Below, piece after piece: positions 26,869-34,260 of a DNA stretch of 64,000 nt. Location of the stretch: assembly GCF_018070325.1 (NCBI RefSeq), contig NZ_JAGPXY010000013.1:1-64000 (forward strand), written 5' to 3'. This DNA comes from Micromonospora sp. H61 (GTDB taxonomy: Bacteria > Actinomycetota > Actinomycetes > Mycobacteriales > Micromonosporaceae). Position 1 is the stretch's first letter. Every line of letters starts with the position of its first letter. A program made the translations under genes and the position numbers. The notes under the pieces are model-generated. The model was not told where the DNA came from and searched no databases. It saw only the letters and a list, made by a program, of their open reading frames with translations.

Positions 26869-27741
26869 TCACGTCGGGTCGGTGGGGAGTGCCTCCAGCT
26901 CGAACCGGGCGGTCAGGTCGGGCAGGATCCGGCGCAGCGCCTCCATCGTGCCCTGCCGGTCCCCGCCGGCGTCGTGCAGCAGCACCACCGAGCCCGGTTC
27001 GGCCTGGCTCAGCACCGTCGCGGTGATCTTGCTGGCGCCGGGTAGCTCCCAGTCCGACGGATCCACCGACCAGTGCAGCGGGGTCATGCCGAGCTGCCGC
27101 GCCACCGACACCACCGGGTACGTCCAGGCTCCGCCCGGCTGGCGGTACCAGACGATCGGCGCGTTCGGCACCGCCGCCCGGATCGCCGCGTTGGTGCGCA
27201 GGAGGTCGGAGCGGATCGCGTCGGCCGACCGGGCGCCCAGGCCCACGTCGTGGTGCCAGGAGTGGTTGCACAGGGTGTGCCCGGCGTCCACGATCGACTG
27301 GACCAGGTCGGGGTGGTTCTGCGCGTTCTCGCCGACCACGCAGAACGTGGCGCGCACGTCGTATTCGCGCAGGAGGGCGAGGACCTGCGGCGTGTAGCGC
27401 GGGTCCGGCCCGTCGTCGAAGGTCAGCGCGAGCCGGGGGGTGCCGGTGGTGGTGTACGCGCCGAACAGGTTGTCGTCTCCGGCGTCCCGTCCGGACCCGT
27501 CCTGGCCGGTCTCGACTGGGCCGGTCTCAGCCGCGCTGCCGCTCGGGGCTCCGCCCGGCTCGCCAACGCTGGGTTGGTCGGCGTAGTGCGGCCCGTCGGC
27601 GCTCGTGGTGACACCGGTTGACTGCTGAGGTGTCTGGTCGGGGACGAGGCTGCGGCCCAGCACGTACGCGGAGCCGAGCAGCCCCGCCACCACCAGCGTC
27701 ACGATCCCCGCGGCACGCGCGGTGGAGCTGCCCCGCGTCAC
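26869..27741 (-). CDS. Membrane-anchored or secreted polysaccharide deacetylase
   Basis: A 290-residue carbohydrate esterase family 4 protein. An N-terminal hydrophobic segment (GIVTLVVAGLLGSAYVLG) acts as signal or anchor, followed by a disordered Ser/Gly/Asp-rich linker (about 35-95). The NodB domain then starts with LALTFDDGPDP (catalytic and metal Asp) and continues with the metal-binding HSWHH, WYRQPGGAWT and VLLHDAGG. It probably removes acetyl groups from peptidoglycan or another cell-wall glycan. ATG 27741 gives MTRGSSTARA. It lies between mshD and glnR on the same strand. Confidence 0.88.
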   Translation of the reverse strand: MTRGSSTARAAGIVTLVVAGLLGSAYVLGRSLVPDQTPQQSTGVTTSADGPHYADQPSVGEPGGAPSGSAAETGPVETGQDGSGRDAGDDNLFGAYTTTGTPRLALTFDDGPDPRYTPQVLALLREYDVRATFCVVGENAQNHPDLVQSIVDAGHTLCNHSWHHDVGLGARSADAIRSDLLRTNAAIRAAVPNAPIVWYRQPGGAWTYPVVSVARQLGMTPLHWSVDPSDWELPGASKITATVLSQAEPGSVVLLHDAGGDRQGTMEALRRILPDLTARFELEALPTDPT

Positions 27742-27895
27742 GACTTCCGCCTGGCTTGCCGGTCACGCCGGCCCGTCGCCCCCGTGTTCAGTGCGCGCAC
27801 CGTCGCCCCTTTCTCCGACAAACCCGGCAGTCAGAATAGAACTGCCAAGCTGCGCAAAAAGGGCATATGGGAAATCGCCCGGAGAGATCTCCGGA

Positions 27896-28609
27896 TCAGA
27901 CCGGTAGGGGCGCGTGCTCCGCCTCGGGAAGCGACCGCGACGGCGGAACGACGAACTTGTAGCCGACCTGGCGGACGGTGCCGATCATCGACTCGTACTC
28001 CGAGCCGAGCTTGGCGCGCAGTCGCCGGACGTGCACGTCCACAGTGCGGGTGCCGCCGAAGTAGTCGTAGCCCCAGACCTCGCGCAGGAGTTGGTCCCGG
28101 GTGAACACCCGGCCCGGGTGCTGGGCCAGGAACTTCAGCAGCTCGAACTCCTTGTACGTGAGGTCGAGCGGACGGCCCTTGAGCTTGGCCGCGTAGGTGT
28201 CCGGGTCGATGGTCAACTCGCCGGCCCGGATCGAGCCACCCGCGCCAGCGGTGGCGTTGCTGAGCCGGCCCACCGCCAGCCGCAGCCGCGCCTCGACCTC
28301 GGCGGGGCCGGCCGAGGCGAGGATGACGTCGTCGACGCCCCAGTCGGCGTTGAGTGCGATCAGGCCGGCCTCGGTCACCACCGCGACCAACGGCACGCCG
28401 AGCCCGGTGGCGTGCAACATTCGGCAGGTCGCGCGAGCCTCGCTCAACTCCGATCGGGCATCCACCATCACCGCGTCCGGGCTGGGGCCCGCGACCAGGG
28501 TGCGAACATCACGCGGCGCGGTGCGGACCGAGTGCGGCAGCAGGTCGAGCGCCGGCAGCACAGCCGACGGCTCTCCTGCACGCGCGGTCACCAGCAGCAG
28601 GATCTCCAC
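27896..28609 (-). CDS. glnR: GlnR-type orphan response regulator of nitrogen metabolism
   Basis: A 237-residue OmpR-family regulator. The atypical receiver domain (about 1-120) keeps the MVDAR aspartate and [11 protein letters not shown] strand, but lacks the full acidic pocket, as in actinobacterial GlnR, which works without phosphorylation. The winged-helix domain is highly characteristic: [40 protein letters not shown] and [10 protein letters not shown]. GlnR controls glnA, amtB and nitrate genes. The start is decided by GGAGGTGATC immediately before GTG 28609; the frame remains open upstream. No kinase is adjacent. Confidence 0.92.
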   Translation of the reverse strand: MEILLLVTARAGEPSAVLPALDLLPHSVRTAPRDVRTLVAGPSPDAVMVDARSELSEARATCRMLHATGLGVPLVAVVTEAGLIALNADWGVDDVILASAGPAEVEARLRLAVGRLSNATAGAGGSIRAGELTIDPDTYAAKLKGRPLDLTYKEFELLKFLAQHPGRVFTRDQLLREVWGYDYFGGTRTVDVHVRRLRAKLGSEYESMIGTVRQVGYKFVVPPSRSLPEAEHAPLPV

Positions 28610-28856
28610 GATCACCTCCGTCCCGGCGGCGCGAGGCCGCACGCGACCAGTCGCACTCATCAAGGAGTGCGCTGAGAAATTGCGTGGTCCCGGCGTCGCT
28701 GACGGGCGGGTAACGCGTTGAGCCTAACCGATCGCCTCGGCCGCGCCGTCAGGCCATTTCCCGTTTGTCTACCTTGCCCCTGATCGTGGCCCGGATTTTA
28801 ACGTCGCCGAAACCCGTGACCACCGCGTCGGGCCGTCGGTCTGGCACGATCGGGTC
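28610..28856. promoter_or_regulatory. Divergent intergenic region, glnR / membrane protein
   Basis: A gap of about 247 bases, a little poorer in G+C than its surroundings (for example GGATTTTAACG near 28790). It holds the glnR ribosome-binding site at its left end. I looked for a GlnR box (GTnAC-n6-GAAAC) and found only weak partial matches. No gene is visible. Confidence 0.4.
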
Positions 28857-29915
28857 GTGTTTTCCTCCACATCGCCCGAGGCCGGCCGCGAATCGTGGCC
28901 CGCTGGGCCCCAACCGGGTCCGGCCGCCGCAGCGACGCGCGGCCAACCGCCCGCGCCGCGTACCGGCCCGGCCACCACCGATGGCGACCGCCGCGAACGG
29001 GGTGGGCCGCGCCGTGCCCGCCGCGCCGGCGAGCCGGCCCGCCGATCCGAGGACGAGATCGACGAGCCGGAAGAGGAGGTCGTTCCCCCGGTCGCGGTGC
29101 ACCGTCAACTGGCGCTGACCATCGCCGGCTTCGCCGCGCTGCTCGGTGTCGGCCTGGTGCTCGGCGCGCAGACGTCGGGCCCCGGTCACCGGTTGCCGTT
29201 CGCCTTCATCATCTTCGGCGTCCAACTGCTGTTCGTGCTCGCCTGGACGATGGCCATGCGTCCGCCCGCGCTGTTTGTGGTCGCCGGGATCAGCGCCGCG
29301 GTCGCGGCGTTTGTCGACATCGCGGCGGTGCAGACCGGCGTCGCCGGCCTGGCGCCGTTGGGCTACCTGGCCGCCGGTGGGTTCCTCGCCGCGGTGCTCG
29401 GCCAACTGGTTCGTCGGGTCGACCGGGTCCGGGTCACCGACTCCCTCGGCTCCACGCTGCTCATCGTGGTCGGGGTGGTGGCCTTCGGCACCCTGATCGT
29501 GCTCAGCCGGATCCCGGCCGGCACCCAGGCGATCACCGTCTGCCTGACCGCGAGCGGTGTCGCGCTCACCGTCGCTCGGCTCACCGACGCCGTACTGCCC
29601 TGGCCCCGGCTCGCACCGCAGGTGCCCCGGGGCGCCGCCGGCGTGGTGGCCGGCGCGATGGTCGGCACACTGACCAGCGCCCTCCTCGGCAGCTATTTGG
29701 TGGCTCCCTTCACGCCGACCCGGGCCGCCGTGATCGGCCTGGTCGCGGCGGTCACCGCCGTCCTCTCCGACCTCGCCGTGGGGTACGCGGAGGCGGGCCG
29801 GTTGATGGCCGGCGAACCGCCGACGATGTGGGTGGCCCGGCACATGCAGGGCCCGCTCGGCGGCTTCGCCCTGGCCGCGCCCGCCGCGTACGCCATGTGC
29901 ATGCTCTTCCTCTGA
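28857..29915 (+). CDS. Conserved multi-pass membrane protein
   Basis: A 352-residue protein. Residues about 1-80 are disordered and charged (Pro/Ala/Arg then an acidic DEIDEPEEEV patch). The rest forms about eight membrane segments, including LTIAGFAALLGVGLVLGAQ and FIIFGVQLLFVLAWTMAM, ending with AAPAAYAMCMLFL. A cytosolic-looking motif AGEPPTMWVARHMQGPLGG precedes the last segment. I do not recognise an enzyme family; it resembles unannotated actinobacterial membrane proteins found near glnR. It starts at GTG 28857. Confidence 0.75.
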   Translation: MFSSTSPEAGRESWPAGPQPGPAAAATRGQPPAPRTGPATTDGDRRERGGPRRARRAGEPARRSEDEIDEPEEEVVPPVAVHRQLALTIAGFAALLGVGLVLGAQTSGPGHRLPFAFIIFGVQLLFVLAWTMAMRPPALFVVAGISAAVAAFVDIAAVQTGVAGLAPLGYLAAGGFLAAVLGQLVRRVDRVRVTDSLGSTLLIVVGVVAFGTLIVLSRIPAGTQAITVCLTASGVALTVARLTDAVLPWPRLAPQVPRGAAGVVAGAMVGTLTSALLGSYLVAPFTPTRAAVIGLVAAVTAVLSDLAVGYAEAGRLMAGEPPTMWVARHMQGPLGGFALAAPAAYAMCMLFL

Positions 29916-30019
29916 GGCACGGTTGAGCGCTGAGCCGGTCGGGTACCTACGGGTGCGCCGCCCTGCGGCGTCGGAACGAACGACCCGTCGCGGCGCGACG
30001 GGCGGAGACAGGAGGCGGC

Positions 30020-30808
30020 GTGGCGCAGGACTATCCGGTGGACCAGGCGCGACCCCGACGGCGTGGCCGCAAGCTGCTCATCGGGCTGTTCGTGCTGCTC
30101 CTGCTGCTGGCGGGGTTGCTGGTGGTCGCCGACCGGGTCGCGGTCGGTGTCGCCGAGCGGATGATCGGCGACCGCGTACGCCAGGAGATCGCCAAGCAGG
30201 GCGCGCAATCCGCGGCACCCGAGGTGGAGGTGGGCGGAACTCCGTTCCTCACCCAGGTGCTGGATGGCCGCTACCAGCGGATCACCATCAACCTGCGCGA
30301 CGTGCAGGCCTCGGTCGAGGGTGACGCCGTCCGGCTGCCGGTGCTCGACGTGACCGCCCGCAACGTTCGGGCCTCGTTGGACACCCTGCGCACCGGCCAG
30401 GGTGACGTAGTGGCGGACACCGTCAACGGTGCCGGCACGATCAGCTACGAGAGCCTGGCCGCGCTGCTGAACCGCCCGGGCCTCACCCTCGGCGAGCAGA
30501 ACGGCAAGCTCACCGTCAAGGCCCCGGCCGACATCCTCGGTCAGAAGCTCACCATCAGCGGCACCGCCGACGTCACCGTCGCCGACAACGGTGCGGTCGC
30601 CCTGCGGTTCAACGACCTGGACGCCGCGGGTCTGCCGAACCTGCCGCTGGCTCGGGCCTTCCTGAGCAACTACGCCAAGAGCATTTCCATCGACGTACCC
30701 CTGCCGGAGTTGCCGTTCCAGCTTGCGGTCCGGGAGGTCCGTCCACTCCCGGAAGGGCTGGCGGTCACCGCCGACGCCAAGAACGTGCCGATCAACTCCG
30801 CCGGCTGA
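30020..30808 (+). CDS. LmeA-like (DUF2993) phospholipid-binding protein
   Basis: A 262-residue protein with an N-terminal membrane anchor (LLIGLFVLLLLLAGLLVVADRVAV) followed by a DUF2993 domain. In mycobacteria the DUF2993 protein LmeA binds phospholipids outside the membrane and helps lipomannan mannan elongation. The N-terminal helix VAERMIGDRVRQEIAKQ and the strand-rich GGTPFLTQVLDGRYQ agree with the family. Equivalent cell-envelope function is an inference. GTG 30020 follows GGAGGCG, a good ribosome-binding site. It stands between the membrane protein and the sulfurtransferase leader. Confidence 0.82.
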   Translation: MAQDYPVDQARPRRRGRKLLIGLFVLLLLLAGLLVVADRVAVGVAERMIGDRVRQEIAKQGAQSAAPEVEVGGTPFLTQVLDGRYQRITINLRDVQASVEGDAVRLPVLDVTARNVRASLDTLRTGQGDVVADTVNGAGTISYESLAALLNRPGLTLGEQNGKLTVKAPADILGQKLTISGTADVTVADNGAVALRFNDLDAAGLPNLPLARAFLSNYAKSISIDVPLPELPFQLAVREVRPLPEGLAVTADAKNVPINSAG

Positions 30809-31197
30809 CGCCGGAGGCGCGGCGGGACGCCGAAATCCTCGGCGATCCCGGCGATTCCCGGATGGTGGTCGGCGCAGTGGCAGCACGGTCACTGGCTGGT
30901 AAGCTCCCTGGCCATGGGGACCCACCTCACCAAACGGCGCGCGGTCGACCTGTGCCGCGTGGCCACCTGCCTGTGTCGCCCCGTCATCTGACGGCGGGGC
31001 TGTCTCCGGCCGCCTGACGGCGGCCACCGGCACAGGGTTCTCGCACCCTCCGGTTATCCCACCGAACGCCCGGCAGCGGCGCCGTCGCACGAACCCGTGA
31101 TCCCGTCCTTCCGCTGGGTCCCGCGCGTGGTGCGACAGTTACACCGGTCGATTCGCGCGCGTTGGCTCACCATCCATCCTCACCAGGGAGTGATTCG
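30809..31197 (+). promoter_or_regulatory. Leader region of the sulfurtransferase operon, with attenuator-like hairpins
   Basis: TAAGCT (30900-30905) is a fitting -10, eight bases before the leader-peptide ATG, with no ribosome-binding site between, so the transcript may be leaderless. After the Cys codons, hairpin A (30978-31000, stem GCCCC/GGGGC) contains the leader stop. Hairpin B (GGCCGCC 31008-31014, loop TGAC, GGCGGCC 31019-31025) follows. CTGACGGCGG is repeated at 30988-30997 and 31014-31023, so GGCCGCC could pair with either copy. The stretch 31026-31197 holds the main ribosome-binding site (AGGGAG) and nothing else seen. Confidence 0.65.
30914..30991 (+). CDS. Cysteine-containing leader peptide of the sulfurtransferase operon
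   Basis: A 25-codon ORF beginning MGTHLTKRRAVDL and ending RPVI, with cysteines at 14, 19 and 21 (codons at 30953, 30968 and 30974). The pattern of a basic TKRR element, VDLCRV, then CxC matches the short Cys leader peptides found before sulfur genes in actinobacteria. The mycobacterial Ms5788A-type peptide precedes a sulfurtransferase-SseC operon and acts as a cysteine-responsive attenuator. Here too it precedes those two genes. Cys-tRNA shortage would stall ribosomes just ahead of two overlapping hairpins. The role is by analogy; the ORF, cysteines and hairpins are seen directly. Confidence 0.75.
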   Translation: MGTHLTKRRAVDLCRVATCLCRPVI

Positions 31198-32046
31198 ATG
31201 AGTCGCGACACCGCACTCGTTTCGGCCGAGTGGGCCGAGAAGAACCTCGACGCCCCGGGCGTCGTCTTCGTCGAGGTCGACGAGGACACCTCGGCCTACG
31301 AGACCGGCCACATCGCCGGCGCCATCAAGATCGACTGGAGGACCGACCTCCAGGACCAGGTCCGCCGGGACTTCGTCAACAAGACGCAGTTCGAGGCGCT
31401 GCTCTCCGAGCGGGGCATCAGCAACGACGACACCGTCATCCTGTACGGCGGCAACAACAACTGGTTCGCCGCGTACGCCTACTGGTACTTCAAGCTTTAC
31501 GGCCACCGCGACGTGAAGCTGCTCGACGGCGGCCGCAAGAAGTGGGAGCTGGACGCCCGCCCGCTCGTCACCGACGCGGTGTCCCGCCCGGCGACGCAGT
31601 ACGTCGCGCAGGAGCCAGACACCTCCATCCGGGCCTTCCGCGACGAGGTCGTCGCCGCGATCGGCACCAAGAACCTGGTCGACGTGCGCAGCCCCGACGA
31701 GTTCGCCGGTCGCCTGCTCGCCCCCGCCCACCTGCCGCAGGAGCAGGCGCAGCGGGCCGGCCACATCCCCACCGCGATCAGCGTTCCGTGGTCCAAGGCG
31801 GCCAACGAGGACGGCACCTTCCGGTCCGACGACGAGCTGCGCAAGATCTACGGCGACGCGGGGCTCGACGACGGCAAGGAGACCATCGCGTACTGCCGGA
31901 TCGGTGAGCGCTCGTCGCACACCTGGTTCGTGCTCCAGGAGCTGCTGGGTCACCGCAACGTCAAGAACTACGACGGCTCCTGGACCGAGTACGGCTCGCT
32001 GGTCGGTGTGCCGGTCGCGCTCGGCGACGAACCCGGGGAGGCCTGA
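31198..32046 (+). CDS. Thiosulfate sulfurtransferase (rhodanese), SseA/CysA type
   Basis: A 282-residue protein with two rhodanese domains. The N-terminal domain (about 1-140) is inactive and contains ETGHIAGAIKIDW; the C-terminal one carries the active-site loop YCRIGERSSHTWF with the sulfur-accepting cysteine. It transfers sulfane sulfur from thiosulfate or a similar donor to cyanide or cellular thiols and supports sulfur assimilation. ATG 31198 follows CAGGGAG at good spacing. sseC starts two bases after its stop, so they form an operon, with the Cys leader peptide upstream and a strong terminator downstream. Confidence 0.93.
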   Translation: MSRDTALVSAEWAEKNLDAPGVVFVEVDEDTSAYETGHIAGAIKIDWRTDLQDQVRRDFVNKTQFEALLSERGISNDDTVILYGGNNNWFAAYAYWYFKLYGHRDVKLLDGGRKKWELDARPLVTDAVSRPATQYVAQEPDTSIRAFRDEVVAAIGTKNLVDVRSPDEFAGRLLAPAHLPQEQAQRAGHIPTAISVPWSKAANEDGTFRSDDELRKIYGDAGLDDGKETIAYCRIGERSSHTWFVLQELLGHRNVKNYDGSWTEYGSLVGVPVALGDEPGEA

Positions 32047-32048
32047 TC

Positions 32049-32369
32049 ATGACTCTTCCCACCGCCGCGGGTTGCGCCGCACCGGACCAGGCCGCGCCGC
32101 TGCCGGCCAGCCTGGATCTGGAGAAGGAAACTGTCATCACCGGCATCGTCCGCTCCGCCGAGGCCGACCCGGTGCCGGGCGCGTACGTCCGGCTGCTCGA
32201 CTCGACCGGTGAGTTCACCGCCGAGGTGGTCACCTCGGCCGCCGGGCAGTTCCGGTTCTTCGCCGCGCCGGGTTCCTGGACGCTGCGGGCGTTGTCCCGG
32301 CACGGCAACGGCGACACCGCTGTCACTGCCGGCCGAGGCGTCAACGAGGTTGCCGTCACCGTCGCCTGA
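32049..32369 (+). CDS. sseC: DUF1416 protein, SseC-like
   Basis: A 106-residue protein of the DUF1416 family, called SseC in mycobacteria, where it accompanies CysA-type sulfurtransferases. It folds as a small carboxypeptidase-regulatory or transthyretin-like beta sandwich: KETVITGIVRSAEADPVPGA starts it and AAGQFRFFAAPGSWTLRAL ends the core. A CAAP segment near the N-terminus provides its only cysteine. The biochemical role is unknown, presumably in thiosulfate sulfur handling. It begins at ATG 32049, two bases after the sulfurtransferase stop. Confidence 0.9.
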   Translation: MTLPTAAGCAAPDQAAPLPASLDLEKETVITGIVRSAEADPVPGAYVRLLDSTGEFTAEVVTSAAGQFRFFAAPGSWTLRALSRHGNGDTAVTAGRGVNEVAVTVA

Positions 32370-32383
32370 CCCACCGCTCTGAT

Positions 32384-32431
32384 CGACCGGGGCCGGTCAC
32401 CCTCCCGGGGGTGGCTGGCCCCGGTCGTTTC
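32384..32431 (+). terminator. Terminator of the sulfurtransferase-sseC operon
   Basis: Perfect 11-base arms CGACCGGGGCC (32384-32394) and GGCCCCGGTCG (32417-32427). A secondary stem may form inside, and the run TTTCTT follows directly. This is one of the few sites in the window with a T-rich tail, so a genuine intrinsic terminator is likely. Confidence 0.8.
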
Positions 32432-32440
32432 TTCGCAGCG

Positions 32441-33190
32441 TTAGTAAGCTCGCATCCTGCTCTGGTTGTCGGCAGGGGCCGAGTCGGGCGGAACCACCTT
32501 GTAGTGCAGCTCCTCCAGCGCCTGAGCGGCGATGCCCGGAGCGTCGCGTACAGCAGCCAGTAACTGGAGCTTGCGCCACTCCTCCCGACCTTCGTCGACT
32601 GCCATCCGCCATCCGTCGACCGTGTCGACGGAGAACTCTTCCACCACGGCCTGCAGGACATCCTCGACACAGGGCCGAAAACGGTGCCCGCCCAGCGGGA
32701 AGTGGAACTTGGCAAGCCGCGGTACCTCGTGTCTGCGCTTACGGGCTCTCGGGCGTCCGCTTGGCCCGTCCTGCATGACAAAGGCGAATTCGTCGCGGTG
32801 ACCATGCACGTGAAGGTGGGCGCAGGGCACGCCGGGCTGGAACTCCCGGACGTACTCGTAGCGGAACAAAGGCGCCTTTTCACCCTTGGGCGTGACATGG
32901 AGCCAGGAGGCATCCGTGGCAAGGTGCCTGCCGGTTGAATCCATGCAGCAGTTGAACTTGATTAGCAGGTCAAGGCGGTGCTTGTTGTCGATGTACAGCG
33001 GAAACGTGCCGAAATCGTCTCCCTCGACGATGCCCACCATGACGCGACCGCCGTTCCTGCCAGGCATCAGCAGCGCGGACAGGTGCTTCTCTGTCCTCAC
33101 CACTCGTTGCACTCGGCTGGTTATGTCGTCGGCGAAAGCGCTGGCTCGGGCGATCAGGTCCGAAGAGACGGGAGTCCCGTCAGTCGTCAT
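32441..33190 (-). CDS. Unknown protein of a two-gene low-G+C module (249 aa)
   Basis: No family recognised with confidence. The 249 residues are soluble with no signal or membrane segment. Visible features are KHRLDLLIKFNCCMDSTGRH, then RYEYVREFQPGVPCAHLHVHGHRDEF. This has the HxHxHxH-like cluster HLHVHGH, which could bind metal, followed by AKFHFPLGGHRFRPCVEDVL. The spacing of a Tyr-rich strand, a His cluster and a GGHRFRP motif faintly recalls TumE-like (DUF6516) proteins of toxin-antitoxin pairs, but this is a low-confidence impression. Its start (ATG 33190) overlaps the stop of the upstream 61-residue gene by 11 bases. G+C is visibly below its neighbours (about 52% at 32941-33000). Confidence 0.65.
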   Translation of the reverse strand: MTTDGTPVSSDLIARASAFADDITSRVQRVVRTEKHLSALLMPGRNGGRVMVGIVEGDDFGTFPLYIDNKHRLDLLIKFNCCMDSTGRHLATDASWLHVTPKGEKAPLFRYEYVREFQPGVPCAHLHVHGHRDEFAFVMQDGPSGRPRARKRRHEVPRLAKFHFPLGGHRFRPCVEDVLQAVVEEFSVDTVDGWRMAVDEGREEWRKLQLLAAVRDAPGIAAQALEELHYKVVPPDSAPADNQSRMRAY

Positions 33191-33365
33191 CGCCGAGCAG
33201 GTAGTCAATGGAGCGGACCATCTCGTAGACGCTGCGCTCGTCGGCGCGGAGTTCGAAGTTGCGCCCCAGGTCATACAGCGTCTCTTTGTTCATGTGGACA
33301 CGCTCCAGGAGCCGCGCTCGCCACTCTCGCAGCTCCTGCTGGGTCTTGACGATGGCGGTGCCCAT
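33180..33365 (-). CDS. Small helical protein, first gene of the unknown pair (61 aa)
   Basis: A 61-residue acidic/basic helical protein: MGTAIVKTQQELREWRARLL followed by a second helix (ETLYDLGRNFELRADERSVYE) and an acidic end (LLGDDD). There is no DNA-binding signature I can name. Its size, position before a larger partner and 11-base overlap with it recall antitoxin-first toxin-antitoxin operons. That is inference from layout only. The start ATG 33365 is supported by the abrupt end of sensible protein sequence upstream. Confidence 0.6.
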   Translation of the reverse strand: MGTAIVKTQQELREWRARLLERVHMNKETLYDLGRNFELRADERSVYEMVRSIDYLLGDDD

Positions 33366-33652
33366 TGCTGGTCCTCTCGCCGTCGACGACGTCGCTGTTG
33401 GCGTCACCCTAGTGCCTCCCTCCGACGACGCGGACCGCATTGCGGATCCTCGCGTCACTAGTCCACTACCCACTGTCAATCGATGGCACCCGCTCTTCGG
33501 TTGCGCTGGTGTCGGTTCCACGACAGTCGGCGCGAGTGATGCGGCGACGCGAGGCGCGAGCGGATGGCCTTGTGGGTACCGGGAGAAAGTTGGGTGTTGC
33601 CGACGGCGCGGACGGTCCAATCAAATCCATCGGTGTGCGTCACTATCTAAGA
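33366..33652. other. Intergenic region between unknown pair and winged-helix gene
   Basis: About 287 bases without a convincing gene, with mixed composition and lower G+C than average (about 55% at 33601-33660). TATCTA (33644-33649) lies just before the GTG of the winged-helix gene and may be part of its promoter. Reading frames run through but carry no family resemblance. Confidence 0.4.
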
Positions 33653-34189
33653 GTGGAGATCACGGTTGGTGCGGACAGCGACGTGTCCGGTCAAAGGGTT
33701 CCGATCATCGTCTGCGTCAGCGCGGATGCCTTGATGATTGAGCGGGTGCGGCGACAGCTCGACGGGGTTGGTCAGGTGGTGAGCTGCGAAGACCTGGTCC
33801 AGTTACGGGCACTGCTGTTCTCGTCGCCGAGTGCCCCGACGCCGGCCGTCAGGCCGGTCTCCCCAGGGTTGGAACCGCGGGGGCTGGTGAAGTGGGGTGA
33901 GCTGGTCGTCGACCGGGCCGGACACCGGGTCACCTGGCGCGGCGAGGCGCTCCCGCTGACCCCCACCGAACGGGAGTTGCTCACCCTGCTCATCGGCCCA
34001 CCGCTGGTGGTGTGGAGCTACGAACGGCTCTGCGCCTCCGCGTTGGGTGGCGCGGACACCGCAGCGCTGCAATCCACCATCAGACGGCTACGTCGCAGGC
34101 TGCGGGGCCTGCCGGGCGGGCCGCAGGTGCACACCGTGCGAGGGATCGGCTATCGGCTCGACCCGCCGCCCCGGCTGCACGACCACTGA
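33653..34189 (+). CDS. Winged-helix (OmpR/PhoB C-terminal type) regulator with degenerate receiver
   Basis: A 178-residue protein whose C-terminal 95 residues form a trans_reg_C winged helix: LVVDRAGHRVTWRGEALPLT, TERELLTLLIG, STIRRLRRRLRGLPGG and VRGIGYRLDP. The N-terminal part (about 1-75) keeps only a short IIVCVSADALMIERVRRQL segment. It lacks the aspartate pocket of a response-regulator receiver, so control by phosphorylation is unlikely. GTG 33653 was chosen, with TATCTA close upstream; an internal GTG at 33683 is possible. No sensor kinase is adjacent. It borders the low-G+C patch. Confidence 0.75.
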   Translation: MEITVGADSDVSGQRVPIIVCVSADALMIERVRRQLDGVGQVVSCEDLVQLRALLFSSPSAPTPAVRPVSPGLEPRGLVKWGELVVDRAGHRVTWRGEALPLTPTERELLTLLIGPPLVVWSYERLCASALGGADTAALQSTIRRLRRRLRGLPGGPQVHTVRGIGYRLDPPPRLHDH

Positions 34190-34260
34190 CCCGCTGTCGC
34201 TCCGTCGGGCCGACCGCCTCCGCTGCCGGCCCGGCGGCGGGCGCGTGACACCATGGCCGG

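Noticed and set aside
27882..27897. Small inverted repeat CCGGAGA-GA-TCTCCGG downstream of glnR
   Set aside because: Arms of only seven bases and no run of T; too short to claim as a terminator or operator.
28610..28856. GlnR binding box before glnR
   Set aside because: Only weak partial matches to GTnAC-n6-GAAAC were found; not enough to call.
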